Shown: piece after piece, positions 1 through 6,743 of the stretch
How positions within the stretch are numbered: the stretch's first letter is position 1
Layout of the letters: each line of letters starts with the position of its first letter
Assembly (NCBI GenBank): GCA_934725285.1
Contig: CAKVBK010000058.1
Span: 1-11,023 of the forward strand
Reading direction: 5' to 3'
Source: an uncultured Bacteroidales bacterium
GTDB taxonomy: Bacteria > Bacteroidota > Bacteroidia > Bacteroidales > UBA932
DNA length: 11,023 nucleotides
The notes under the pieces: generated by a model
Seen by the model: only the letters and a program-made list of their open reading frames with translations
Told to the model about the DNA's origin: nothing
Databases searched by the model: none
Translations under genes and position numbers: made by a program

Positions 1-896
1 GAGAGGACGATGCCGAGGACAGCGACTAAGACTCCAAGCCATTGGATCAGGGAGAGGTGCTCACGGCCTATGACTTCGGCGACAAGGGCGGTGGCGACGC
101 ACATCATGGCAAGGAACACGCTGGACTTGGCGACGCCTAACTTCTTGATGGCCATTGCCCAAAGGGAGAACGCAAGGCTGGAGCAGAGGACAGCAAGGCA
201 GAGAATCGGCTCAAGGACTTCCCATGAAAGGAGCCTGGAGTCAAAATTCTCGACGCCTTTTGTCAGGAAGAACGGCAGGAAGTACAGTGAGCCGATCAGG
301 AACTGGTACATCACGATGACCTGAGGCTTGTAGCCGTCTGCCAGAAGCTTTGTCAGAGAGGCATGACCTACTTCGGAGAACACTGCGATCATCAGAAGGA
401 TGACACCGAGGATGAAGTTCCGCGGGACTCCTTCTTCACCACCCTGATGTAGAAGGACAAGGCATATTCCCCCCAACGTCACGGCGATTCCGAAGCCGTT
501 CAAAAGGGAGATGCGCTCTTTGAAGAACAAGGCGCCGGCTCCCACCGAGAAGATCGGCACGGAGGCGATGATCATGGCGCTGATGGTCGGAGAGCCAGTC
601 TCCTTGATGCCGTAGGTCTCGCAAAGGAAATAGATGAGCGGCTCGAACAAAGCGAGGAACGCGAACTTCGCCAAGTCCTTGCGCGCGATGAAACGGAAAG
701 ACTTGGTGAATATGTTGAAAAGAAGGAGTATGATGCCGGCGACAAATATCCTTATCGGGACGAAATAGAAAATCGGAACACCAAGGGCGATCAGCTTGTC
801 GCTCCAGATGTAGGACATTCCCCAAAGCACAATGGCAAAGACAGACAGCAGATAGACTACCGCCTTGTTGTCGCATATACTTTTAGCAGCGCTCAT
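1..896 (-). CDS. EamA/DMT-family permease, C-terminus cut by window edge
   Basis: The reverse strand is open from the ATG at 896-894 to base 1, giving 298 codons with no stop. The product is very hydrophobic, with about ten membrane segments arranged as two halves (about residues 12-150 and 160-298). This is the duplicated EamA fold of drug/metabolite transporters, which are inner-membrane exporters usually near 300 residues, so only a few C-terminal residues are probably missing. Recognisable stretches are the N-terminal FAIVLWGMSYIWSDK, the end of the first half (FFKERISLLNGFGIAVTLGG) and the matching end of the second (EHLSLIQWLGVLVAVLGI). Substrate cannot be read from sequence; members move amino acids, nucleotide-type metabolites or drugs. 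It lies 83 bases downstream of tex on the same strand but has its own exact -7 box, so it is probably transcribed separately. Confidence 0.9.
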   Translation of the reverse strand, partial: MSAAKSICDNKAVVYLLSVFAIVLWGMSYIWSDKLIALGVPIFYFVPIRIFVAGIILLLFNIFTKSFRFIARKDLAKFAFLALFEPLIYFLCETYGIKETGSPTISAMIIASVPIFSVGAGALFFKERISLLNGFGIAVTLGGICLVLLHQGGEEGVPRNFILGVILLMIAVFSEVGHASLTKLLADGYKPQVIVMYQFLIGSLYFLPFFLTKGVENFDSRLLSWEVLEPILCLAVLCSSLAFSLWAMAIKKLGVAKSSVFLAMMCVATALVAEVIGREHLSLIQWLGVLVAVLGIVL

Positions 897-926
897 ACAG
901 AATAATCACATTACCTTTCAGATTTA

Positions 927-934
927 CAAAGATA
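927..934 (-). promoter_or_regulatory. Bacteroidota -7 box for the EamA permease
   Basis: The reverse strand reads TATCTTTG, an exact match to the TAnnTTTG element of the primary Bacteroidota sigma factor. Transcription would start near 922, giving a leader of about 26 bases before the ATG at 896. I see no good -33 TTG at the expected 19-21 base spacing, so the assignment rests on the -7 box and its position. Confidence 0.6.
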
Positions 935-942
935 ATCAAATT

Positions 943-959
943 TTTCTTTCGGAAAGAAA
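943..959. repeat. Perfect short palindrome between tex and the permease
   Basis: TTTCTTTC and GAAAGAAA are exact inverted copies separated by one base. The palindrome lies after the tex stop and just upstream of the permease -7 box, over the place a -33 element would occupy. It could be an operator for the permease or part of a weak tex terminator. No run of T follows it on the reverse strand, which argues against a classical terminator. Confidence 0.4.
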
Positions 960-979
960 TTATATTCAAATATTCACTA

Positions 980-3097
980 TCATTTTAACAGTCTTAAAGA
1001 AATGCGCTTGCGGTCAAGATCGACATCGAGGACGCTGACGCGGACCTTCTGGTGGAGTTTGACTTTCTGGCCACGCATCTGGGAGACATGAATGAGGCCG
1101 TTCTCGTGGATGCCGATGTCCACAAAGGCACCGAAAGCGGTCACATTGGTGACGATTCCCGGCAGTTCCATTCCCGGTTTCAGGTCATCAATCTCGTGGA
1201 TGTCATCTGCAAAGCTGAACTCCTGCGCGCTCTGGCGAGGGTCACGGCCAGGCTTGGCCAATTCTTTAAGAATATCATTGATCGTAGGAAGGCCGAACTC
1301 TCCCTCAACGTAGGCAGACGGATCTATCTTACCTATCAAAGCCTCATTACCAAGCAGTTCCTTGGTGCTTACACCCAAATCGGAAGCCATCCTGTCAACG
1401 ATGTGATAGCATTCCGGGTGAACGGCTGAATTGTCAAGCGGATTCTCCGCGTTCTGGATCCGCAGGAAGCCAGCGCACTGCTCGAAAGCCTTCGGACCGA
1501 GTTTCGGCACCTTGCGCAATTGAGAGCGGGAAGCGAATCCTCCAATCGATGTACGATAATCCACGATGTTCGAGGCCAATGCCGGGCCGATTCCCGAAAC
1601 ATAACTAAGAAGATAAGGGCTGGCGGTGTTGAGATTCACCCCGACACTGTTCACGCAGATGATCACAGTGTTGTCCAGTTTCTCCCGCAGCAGGTTCTGG
1701 TCCACATCATGTTGGTACTGCCCCACGCCCAATGACTTAGGGTCAATCTTGACCAACTCCGACAGCGGATCCATCAGACGGCGGCCAATTGACACAGCCC
1801 CTCGGACCGTCACATCTTCATCAGGAAACTCCTGCCTCGCGACCTCGGAGGCTGAATATATCGACGCTCCGTCCTCGCTGACAGTGAACACCTTAACGTT
1901 CTCAGGAATGCCAACACGCTTGATGAAATCCTCAGTCTCGCGAGAGGCTGTGCCGTTACCAATGGCAATAACCTCGATGGAATATTCATCAATCATCGCA
2001 GCCACGGCCATTATCGACTTGATCTTCTCGCTCTGAGGAGGATGCGGGAATATTATCTCGTGGTGCAGGAGGTTGCCTTGCTCGTCCAGACAGACGATCT
2101 TGCAGCCGTTGCGGAATCCGGGGTCTATCGCCATGGTCCTTTTCTGACCGACCGGAGCGGATAGCAAAAGCTGAGTGAGGTTCTCCCCGAAAACATTAAT
2201 AGACTCGATGTCCGCTTTTTCTTTGGCTTCCTTAACGATTTCGTTGGTCAGCGACGGCTCAAGCAATCTCTTATAGGCGTCATCGACGGCCAGACGGATC
2301 TGCTCCGCAAGCTTGGCTCCCGGATAACGGTGCTCCTGGCAGAAATCGTAGTAGATCTTGTTGCCGCATTTCTCCGGATCGGCATCGAGACCGATAGACA
2401 GGAAGCCTTCCTTCTCGGCACGAAGAACCGCCAGCAGGTTATGAGACGGAATCCTCTGCAGCGGCATGGAGAAATTGAAATACGTCCTGTACTTAGAAGC
2501 CTCGGCATTGCCTGAAGCCGCTTTTGTGGCCTTGGACTCAATCCTGCGGGTCCTGAATATGTGCCTGAGGTTCTCGCGGACTGTCTGCGACTCGGAAAGA
2601 CGCTCAGCGATGATGTCACGTGCTCCGGCAAGAGCCTCCTCAACGGAACCGACCTTGTCACCGACATATTTCCGTGCCTCGGCCTCCGGATCGGCCACCT
2701 CAACCTTCCACATCCTGTCCGCCAAAGGCTCCAGACCTTTTTCCTTCGCCATCGTCGCGCGTGTTCTGCGCTTCGGCCTGTAAGGCAGGTACAGATCCTC
2801 CAACTCACTGGCCACAACGCAGTTTTCTATCTTGGACCGGAGTTCGTCCGTAAGCTTGCCCTGCTCGGAGATCGTGGACAGAATCCCGGACTTTCTCTTC
2901 TCCATCTCGGTGAACACATCGTTCCAATGCTTGATCTCAGCGACTGCGACATCGTCCAGTCCTCCGGTCTTCTCCTTTCTGTAACGGCTGATGAAGGGAA
3001 TCGTGTTACCCTCTTCGAAAAGATGGACGCAATTCTCGACCTGCCAATCCTTGACGCCGATGGCGCGGGCTATGTAGTCAATATAGATATTTTTCAT
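980..3097 (-). CDS. tex: Tex, S1-domain nucleic-acid-binding transcription accessory protein
   Basis: Tex is a cytoplasmic RNA/DNA-binding protein linked to transcription; orthologues usually have 700-780 residues and this one has 705. The domain order is intact: a helical N-terminal part (about 1-190), a YqgF/RNase H-like domain (about 322-450, with AIDPGFRNGCK, AIGNGTASRETE and the stretch around VSEDGASIYSASE), the hallmark KSLGVGQYQHDV, tandem helix-hairpin-helix motifs (about 487-550, LNTASPYLLSYVSGIGPALA then VPKLGPKAFEQCAGFLRI), and a C-terminal S1 RNA-binding domain (about 642-705, with FGAFVDIGIHENGLIHVSQM). I start at the ATG at 3097; a TTG two codons upstream (3103) is also in frame but less likely. 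No Shine-Dalgarno is visible and no exact -7 box was found upstream. Sequence similarity alone makes this call secure; its exact role in Bacteroidota is not established here. Confidence 0.97.
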   Translation of the reverse strand: MKNIYIDYIARAIGVKDWQVENCVHLFEEGNTIPFISRYRKEKTGGLDDVAVAEIKHWNDVFTEMEKRKSGILSTISEQGKLTDELRSKIENCVVASELEDLYLPYRPKRRTRATMAKEKGLEPLADRMWKVEVADPEAEARKYVGDKVGSVEEALAGARDIIAERLSESQTVRENLRHIFRTRRIESKATKAASGNAEASKYRTYFNFSMPLQRIPSHNLLAVLRAEKEGFLSIGLDADPEKCGNKIYYDFCQEHRYPGAKLAEQIRLAVDDAYKRLLEPSLTNEIVKEAKEKADIESINVFGENLTQLLLSAPVGQKRTMAIDPGFRNGCKIVCLDEQGNLLHHEIIFPHPPQSEKIKSIMAVAAMIDEYSIEVIAIGNGTASRETEDFIKRVGIPENVKVFTVSEDGASIYSASEVARQEFPDEDVTVRGAVSIGRRLMDPLSELVKIDPKSLGVGQYQHDVDQNLLREKLDNTVIICVNSVGVNLNTASPYLLSYVSGIGPALASNIVDYRTSIGGFASRSQLRKVPKLGPKAFEQCAGFLRIQNAENPLDNSAVHPECYHIVDRMASDLGVSTKELLGNEALIGKIDPSAYVEGEFGLPTINDILKELAKPGRDPRQSAQEFSFADDIHEIDDLKPGMELPGIVTNVTAFGAFVDIGIHENGLIHVSQMRGQKVKLHQKVRVSVLDVDLDRKRISLRLLK

Positions 3098-3131
3098 ATT
3101 CAAAGTGTTATCAATAATTCAACTTTCGCAA

Positions 3132-3156
3132 GCAGTGAAGAAATGGTGTTTCACCA
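3132..3156 (-). terminator. Weak hairpin terminator candidate after the ClC gene
   Basis: TGGTG (3144-3148) pairs with CACCA (3152-3156) around a 3-base loop. On the reverse strand the stem begins about a dozen bases past the ClC stop and is followed by TTTCTTC. The stem is only 5 bp and the T run is interrupted, so termination would be partial at best. Confidence 0.35.
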
Positions 3157-3167
3157 ATGCGGAACTG

Positions 3168-4937
3168 TCAATCCTGCGAGACGACCTTCAGCTCATCCCG
3201 GTAAGCCGAGAATATCTTGGATTTCGAGACGAACCCAACGTAGGTCCTGTCACGCCTGACAACCGGTAGGTTCCATGCCGATGTCTCCTCGAATTTCTTC
3301 ATCACCGAGTCCATCTTCTCATCCTCATAGACATATTCCTCAGCGCTCCGCATAAAGTTGAAGACGTGGAGGGTCTCATATTCATCGGTTCTGAACATGT
3401 CCTTGCGGATGTCCTCCAAAGAGACGAATCCTTGGAAGCGGTCTTTTGAGTCAAGAACCGGGAATATGTTTCTGGTGGATTCCGAAATGACTTCGACCAG
3501 CCTGCCGAGAGTGTCATCAATCTTCACTGTGGAGAAGTCTGTCTCTATCACGTCCGACACCTTCAAAAGGGTCAGCACGGCCTGGTCGCTGTCGTGGGTC
3601 AGAAGTTCTCCCCTTTGGGCTATACGCTTGGTGTAGATGGAGTATTTCTCCACTATTCTGGTCGTCCCGAAAGAGATTGTCGAAGTAAGGATAAGCGGAA
3701 TGAACAGATCGTAGCCACCCGAAATCTCGGCGATAAGGAAGATCGCGGTCATTGGGGCCTGCATCACGCCGGCCATGAGTCCGGCCATACCGACCAGCAC
3801 GAAATTCTGTTCCGGGACACTCATCAGAGTGCCGTCAAAGAGCAGGTTCAGAGTTCTGGCCACCACGAAACCGGCAATAGCTCCTACAAAAAGTGTTGGG
3901 CCGAATGTTCCGCCCACTCCCCCGCCGGCGTTAGTCAGCGTCATCGAGAACACCTTCAGCAAGAGGATCAGCATGAAGAAAACCGGCACCGACCAAGGAC
4001 TGTCAGCCAAAAAAGCCAATGGAGTCTGGCCTTCCAAAGACAGTTCATGCCCATTAAGCAGCACACCGAGAGACTCATATCCTTCACCGTAAAGCGGAGG
4101 AAACAGGAATATCAGGATTCCCAGCCCGACCGCGCAGACAAGCCATTTGATGAAAGCGTTATCCATCTTTCCGATCCTGTCCTCAAGTTTCAAGGTCGTG
4201 CGGATGAAATAGATGGAACATGCTCCGCAGAACAAGCCAAGAATAATGTAATATGGAATATTCTTGAGCACAAACGGGATCAACGTGCACTCGAACGGAG
4301 TCGATGAGCCAAGGAATATGTACGAGACCACAGTCGCTGACACTGTCGAAAGCAGCAGCGGCATCATTGAGGTCATCGAGATGTTGAAAAGCAGAATCTC
4401 AAGGACGAAGAGGACACCGGCCAGAGGAGCCTTGAATATTCCTGCCACGGCGGCGGCGGATCCGCAGCCCAGCAGGACGGTCATACTCCTGTAGGACAAC
4501 CCCATATAGCGGGCGAAGTTGGACCCTATGGCGGCTCCGGTGTAGACGATAGGGGCCTCCGCCCCGACTGATCCGCCGAATCCGATTGTGACCGAACTTG
4601 CGGCTATCGAGGACCACATGTTATGCGGTTTGATTCTGGACTCGTGCCTTGAGACCGCCTGAAGGGCCTTGGTGACACCGTGTCCGATCCTGTCATTGAT
4701 CACGAACTTGCAGAACAGCATCGCCAGCAGCATTCCTATTCCAGGAAGGGCAAGGTAGTAAAGAGCCCCGTCCAGAACCCCGCCGAAAGCGTCGCGCAAG
4801 CCCTCCTGAATCACGGAGATCAAGGTCTTGAGCAGCACGGCCGCCAGCCCGACCACGATTCCGACGACGAGGCTGAGCACCAGGAGCTGGTTCCTTTCCG
4901 ACAAGCGGGATATGGGGTTCAACTTTGGCATATTCAT
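3168..4937 (-). CDS. ClC-family chloride channel/transporter with C-terminal CBS pair
   Basis: The product has 589 residues: a ClC membrane core (about 15-435) followed by two CBS domains (about 461-515 and 523-582) that in this family bind nucleotides and modulate gating. ClC landmarks are in order: GHGVT at 85-89 in place of the usual GSGIP; GAEAP at 125-129, the counterpart of GREGP, with the gating glutamate E127 kept; FKAPLAGVLFVLEI at 168-181; GTFGP at 343-347, the GxFxP loop; and Y435 in SIYTKR, the expected inner-gate tyrosine. At the position of the internal proton glutamate of E. coli ClC (E203, second E of IIEE) this protein has I181, as animal channels have a non-acidic residue there, suggesting channel-like or uncoupled anion flow. 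Two start ATGs are possible, 4937 and 4931. It is transcribed divergently from the gene at 4987. Confidence 0.95.
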   Translation of the reverse strand: MNMPKLNPISRLSERNQLLVLSLVVGIVVGLAAVLLKTLISVIQEGLRDAFGGVLDGALYYLALPGIGMLLAMLFCKFVINDRIGHGVTKALQAVSRHESRIKPHNMWSSIAASSVTIGFGGSVGAEAPIVYTGAAIGSNFARYMGLSYRSMTVLLGCGSAAAVAGIFKAPLAGVLFVLEILLFNISMTSMMPLLLSTVSATVVSYIFLGSSTPFECTLIPFVLKNIPYYIILGLFCGACSIYFIRTTLKLEDRIGKMDNAFIKWLVCAVGLGILIFLFPPLYGEGYESLGVLLNGHELSLEGQTPLAFLADSPWSVPVFFMLILLLKVFSMTLTNAGGGVGGTFGPTLFVGAIAGFVVARTLNLLFDGTLMSVPEQNFVLVGMAGLMAGVMQAPMTAIFLIAEISGGYDLFIPLILTSTISFGTTRIVEKYSIYTKRIAQRGELLTHDSDQAVLTLLKVSDVIETDFSTVKIDDTLGRLVEVISESTRNIFPVLDSKDRFQGFVSLEDIRKDMFRTDEYETLHVFNFMRSAEEYVYEDEKMDSVMKKFEETSAWNLPVVRRDRTYVGFVSKSKIFSAYRDELKVVSQD

Positions 4938-4956
4938 ACAAAAATAGTTATTTTTG
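4924..4956 (+). promoter_or_regulatory. Promoter of the 4987-6731 operon (TTTG-21-TATTTTTG)
   Basis: TTTG at 4924-4927 is followed, after 21 bases, by TATTTTTG at 4949-4956. This matches the Bacteroidota -33/-7 consensus in both boxes and spacing. Predicted start near 4961 gives a leader of about 26 bases before the ATG at 4987. The -33 box lies inside the first codons of the divergent ClC gene. Confidence 0.7.
4939..4946 (-). promoter_or_regulatory. Reverse-facing -7 box for the ClC gene
   Basis: The reverse strand reads TATTTTTG, exact for TAnnTTTG, and is the mirror image of the forward box at 4949-4956. It ends one base before the ATG at 4937, so the transcript would begin at or inside the start codon. 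Either the mRNA is leaderless, translation begins at the second ATG (4931), or this half of the palindrome is not used as a promoter. No clear -33 element is seen. Confidence 0.45.
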
Positions 4957-4986
4957 CGATAGTGTAAAACATCTAATATTCATGAA

Positions 4987-5619
4987 ATGAAAAAAGTCTT
5001 GGTGTCGCTGATAAGCGCCATGCTGGTCGCCCTGCTTGGCGTGATCGGGCTGAACATATTCAGGAACGCCAGTCCGAGGGAAAGGGTGAAAGCCGAAAAC
5101 GGAAGCAGGATCATCGTGGAGGAACTGAGTTTCTACCACCGCAACGACAAGATTTACGGGAAGGTCTTCAAGCCAGCCGACGACAAAGGTTTCTTTCCGG
5201 ACTCGCTTGGACCGAGACCTGTTGTCATATTCTTTCACGAGCCGCTTAAGACCACATATCCAGAAGGTTTTGTAAAGGCTTTGGTTCCGGAGGGGCTGAT
5301 CGGCTACACGACAGCCTTCCACGAGAAAGGCAAGGATGTGGAGTTTATCGTCAAGAAGATCGGGCAGGAGAGATTCACCGATCGGGACAGGATTTATCTG
5401 ATCAGCGACACTTTCGCCTCTGAAGCCGTGGTCAAGGCGGCCTACAAACTGAAGAAGGCCGTCAGCGGATTGATGCTCATCGAGCCGGAACTCAGCGACA
5501 AGACAGCCGGGCTTATCCCAAAACTTGGCTATGATGTCATGACAATAGACGCTTCCGAAAAATCATCTGCAAAAGCCAAGACAATTGACTATCTTGAACT
5601 TAGAGGAGCATTAAAATGA
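4987..5619 (+). CDS. Membrane-anchored alpha/beta-hydrolase-like protein, probably inactive
   Basis: A 210-residue protein. Residues 1-25 form a lysine-led hydrophobic segment (MKKVLVSLISAMLVALLGVI) that should act as a signal anchor, placing the rest outside the inner membrane. The remainder resembles part of an alpha/beta-hydrolase: a beta strand RPVVIFFHE, where active enzymes have HG, then DRDRIYLISDTFASEAVV, which lines up with the nucleophile elbow (IYLIGHSMGG). The nucleophile serine and both flanking glycines are replaced (S-D-T-F-A), and no obvious catalytic histidine follows, so hydrolysis is unlikely. The gene starts at the ATG at 4987; a two-codon reading frame ATGAAATGA (4982-4990) overlaps this start. 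Its stop overlaps the next gene by ATGA. Function unknown; the alpha/beta-hydrolase assignment is moderate. Confidence 0.75.
   Translation: MKKVLVSLISAMLVALLGVIGLNIFRNASPRERVKAENGSRIIVEELSFYHRNDKIYGKVFKPADDKGFFPDSLGPRPVVIFFHEPLKTTYPEGFVKALVPEGLIGYTTAFHEKGKDVEFIVKKIGQERFTDRDRIYLISDTFASEAVVKAAYKLKKAVSGLMLIEPELSDKTAGLIPKLGYDVMTIDASEKSSAKAKTIDYLELRGALK
5603..5608 (+). promoter_or_regulatory. Shine-Dalgarno-like GAGGAG inside the upstream gene
   Basis: GAGGAG sits 7 bases before the ATG at 5616, within the last codons of the preceding gene. Most other starts in this window have no such sequence, as is usual in Bacteroidota, so this site and the ATGA overlap together suggest coupled translation of the two proteins. 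Confidence 0.5.
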
Positions 5620-6731
5620 AAAAGACAAGATTCGGAATAGTCGGGACCGGCCGTATCAGCGACTGGGTTCTCAAAGGTGCGGTGATGGATCCACGCTTCG
5701 AAGCGGCGGCGGTTTGTTCACGTTCGCAAGAGAAGGGGAAGGCGTTCGCCGAGGCTCACGGAATCGGAAAGGTTTACACGGATGTCAACGAGATGGCCTC
5801 AGACCCGGACATAGACGCCATCTACATCGGCACGCCGAACAGCACGCACCACGACATCGCGATCAAGTGCATGAACCATCGCAAACACGTTCTGTGCGAA
5901 AAGCCTATGGCATCCAACGCGCGCGAGGCGGGTGAGATGATTGATGCCGCAAAGGCCAACGGAGTGACGCTGATGGAGGCGATGATCTCCACACTGTGTC
6001 CTAATTTCGTGGCCGCAAGGGAACGTCTGGCCGAGATGGGAACCGTGCGTCACTACTTCGCGTCGTTCTGCCAATATTCATCCAAATACGATCTGGTCAA
6101 AAGGATAATAGCCGGCGATGATAAATCCACGGTGCCAAGTTCCTTCAATCCAGACTGTTGCGGAGGCGCGTTGATGGACATAGGAATATACCCGATCTAC
6201 CCGATGGTATCGTTGTTCGGCCGTCCCAAAGGGATCAAGGCCAATCTCACGACCTGCGAGGTGCCGGTTGTGGACAGGTGTTCCGATGGAATCAACGACC
6301 TGAAATCTGACACCGAGCATAATGCATCGTACCGATGGAAACGGATTGACCTGCAAGGAAGCGTGATCTTTGAATATGAGGGGATGAGTGCCACGATAAT
6401 ATATTCAAAGATAGCGGATTCGCACCTTTGCGCGGAAATTTCATGCGACGGAGGTGTCATTTCTATGGACCAGATTCACATTTGCCGCCACGCGGAGATG
6501 ACAAGACGCGGAGCTCCTACTTCAGGCAGAGCCTCAGGACCGCAGGCCGAAGACATCTCCGTCCCTGTTGACGCTGACGAGTACCTGTGCGAGTTCCGTG
6601 AGTTCATCGATGTGTTGGAATCAGGCCGTCTCGAATCGTCAGCGAACAGTCTGGAGACATCCCTGACAACCGCTGAGATCCTTGACGGGATCCGCCTCCA
6701 GGCCGGCGTGAAATTCCCGGGCGACCAATAG
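5616..6731 (+). CDS. Gfo/Idh/MocA-family NAD(P)-dependent oxidoreductase
   Basis: The 371-residue length is typical for this family of cytoplasmic sugar and polyol dehydrogenases. An N-terminal Rossmann fold carries the dinucleotide loop GIVGTGRIS (7-15); IYIGTPNSTHHD (69-80) and the family signature EKP (95-97, lysine K96 being the expected catalytic residue) follow. The C-terminal half has GGALMDIGIYPIY (183-195), the counterpart of the GGxLxDxGxY/H segment that supplies further active-site residues (D188, Y192). Its closest look is the dihydrodiol-dehydrogenase-like subgroup. A polar, cysteine- and lysine-rich stretch at about 218-246 precedes the strand SVIFEYEG and may be a small insertion. 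Substrate cannot be read from the sequence. It is translationally coupled to the membrane-anchored protein upstream, but I know of no established functional link between the two families. Confidence 0.93.
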   Translation: MKKTRFGIVGTGRISDWVLKGAVMDPRFEAAAVCSRSQEKGKAFAEAHGIGKVYTDVNEMASDPDIDAIYIGTPNSTHHDIAIKCMNHRKHVLCEKPMASNAREAGEMIDAAKANGVTLMEAMISTLCPNFVAARERLAEMGTVRHYFASFCQYSSKYDLVKRIIAGDDKSTVPSSFNPDCCGGALMDIGIYPIYPMVSLFGRPKGIKANLTTCEVPVVDRCSDGINDLKSDTEHNASYRWKRIDLQGSVIFEYEGMSATIIYSKIADSHLCAEISCDGGVISMDQIHICRHAEMTRRGAPTSGRASGPQAEDISVPVDADEYLCEFREFIDVLESGRLESSANSLETSLTTAEILDGIRLQAGVKFPGDQ

Positions 6732-6743
6732 ACTTCCAAGACA

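Noticed and set aside
10..324. Forward open frame of 104 codons at the left edge
   Set aside because: The reverse strand encodes the C-terminal half of an EamA permease with clear membrane segments throughout the same stretch.
896..980. tex and the permease as one operon
   Set aside because: The 83-base gap holds an exact -7 box and a palindrome for the permease, so separate transcription is the simpler reading; read-through cannot be excluded.
2561..3259. Forward open frame of 232 codons across tex and the tex/ClC gap
   Set aside because: It lies antisense to the highly conserved Tex N-terminal domain and reads as low-complexity mixed sequence without any recognisable domain; it is a shadow of tex codon usage.
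3594..4307. Forward open frame of 237 codons inside the ClC gene
   Set aside because: Antisense to the conserved ClC membrane core; the predicted protein is rich in His, Gln and Arg with no domain features.
4948..5322. Reverse open frame of 124 codons opposite the hydrolase-like gene
   Set aside because: It would overlap the signal anchor coding region and the divergent promoter, and its product shows no recognisable features.
6732..6743. Possible extra small gene or attachment site at the convergent junction
   Set aside because: Only 12 bases separate the two stops and no repeat pair or tRNA end is present.
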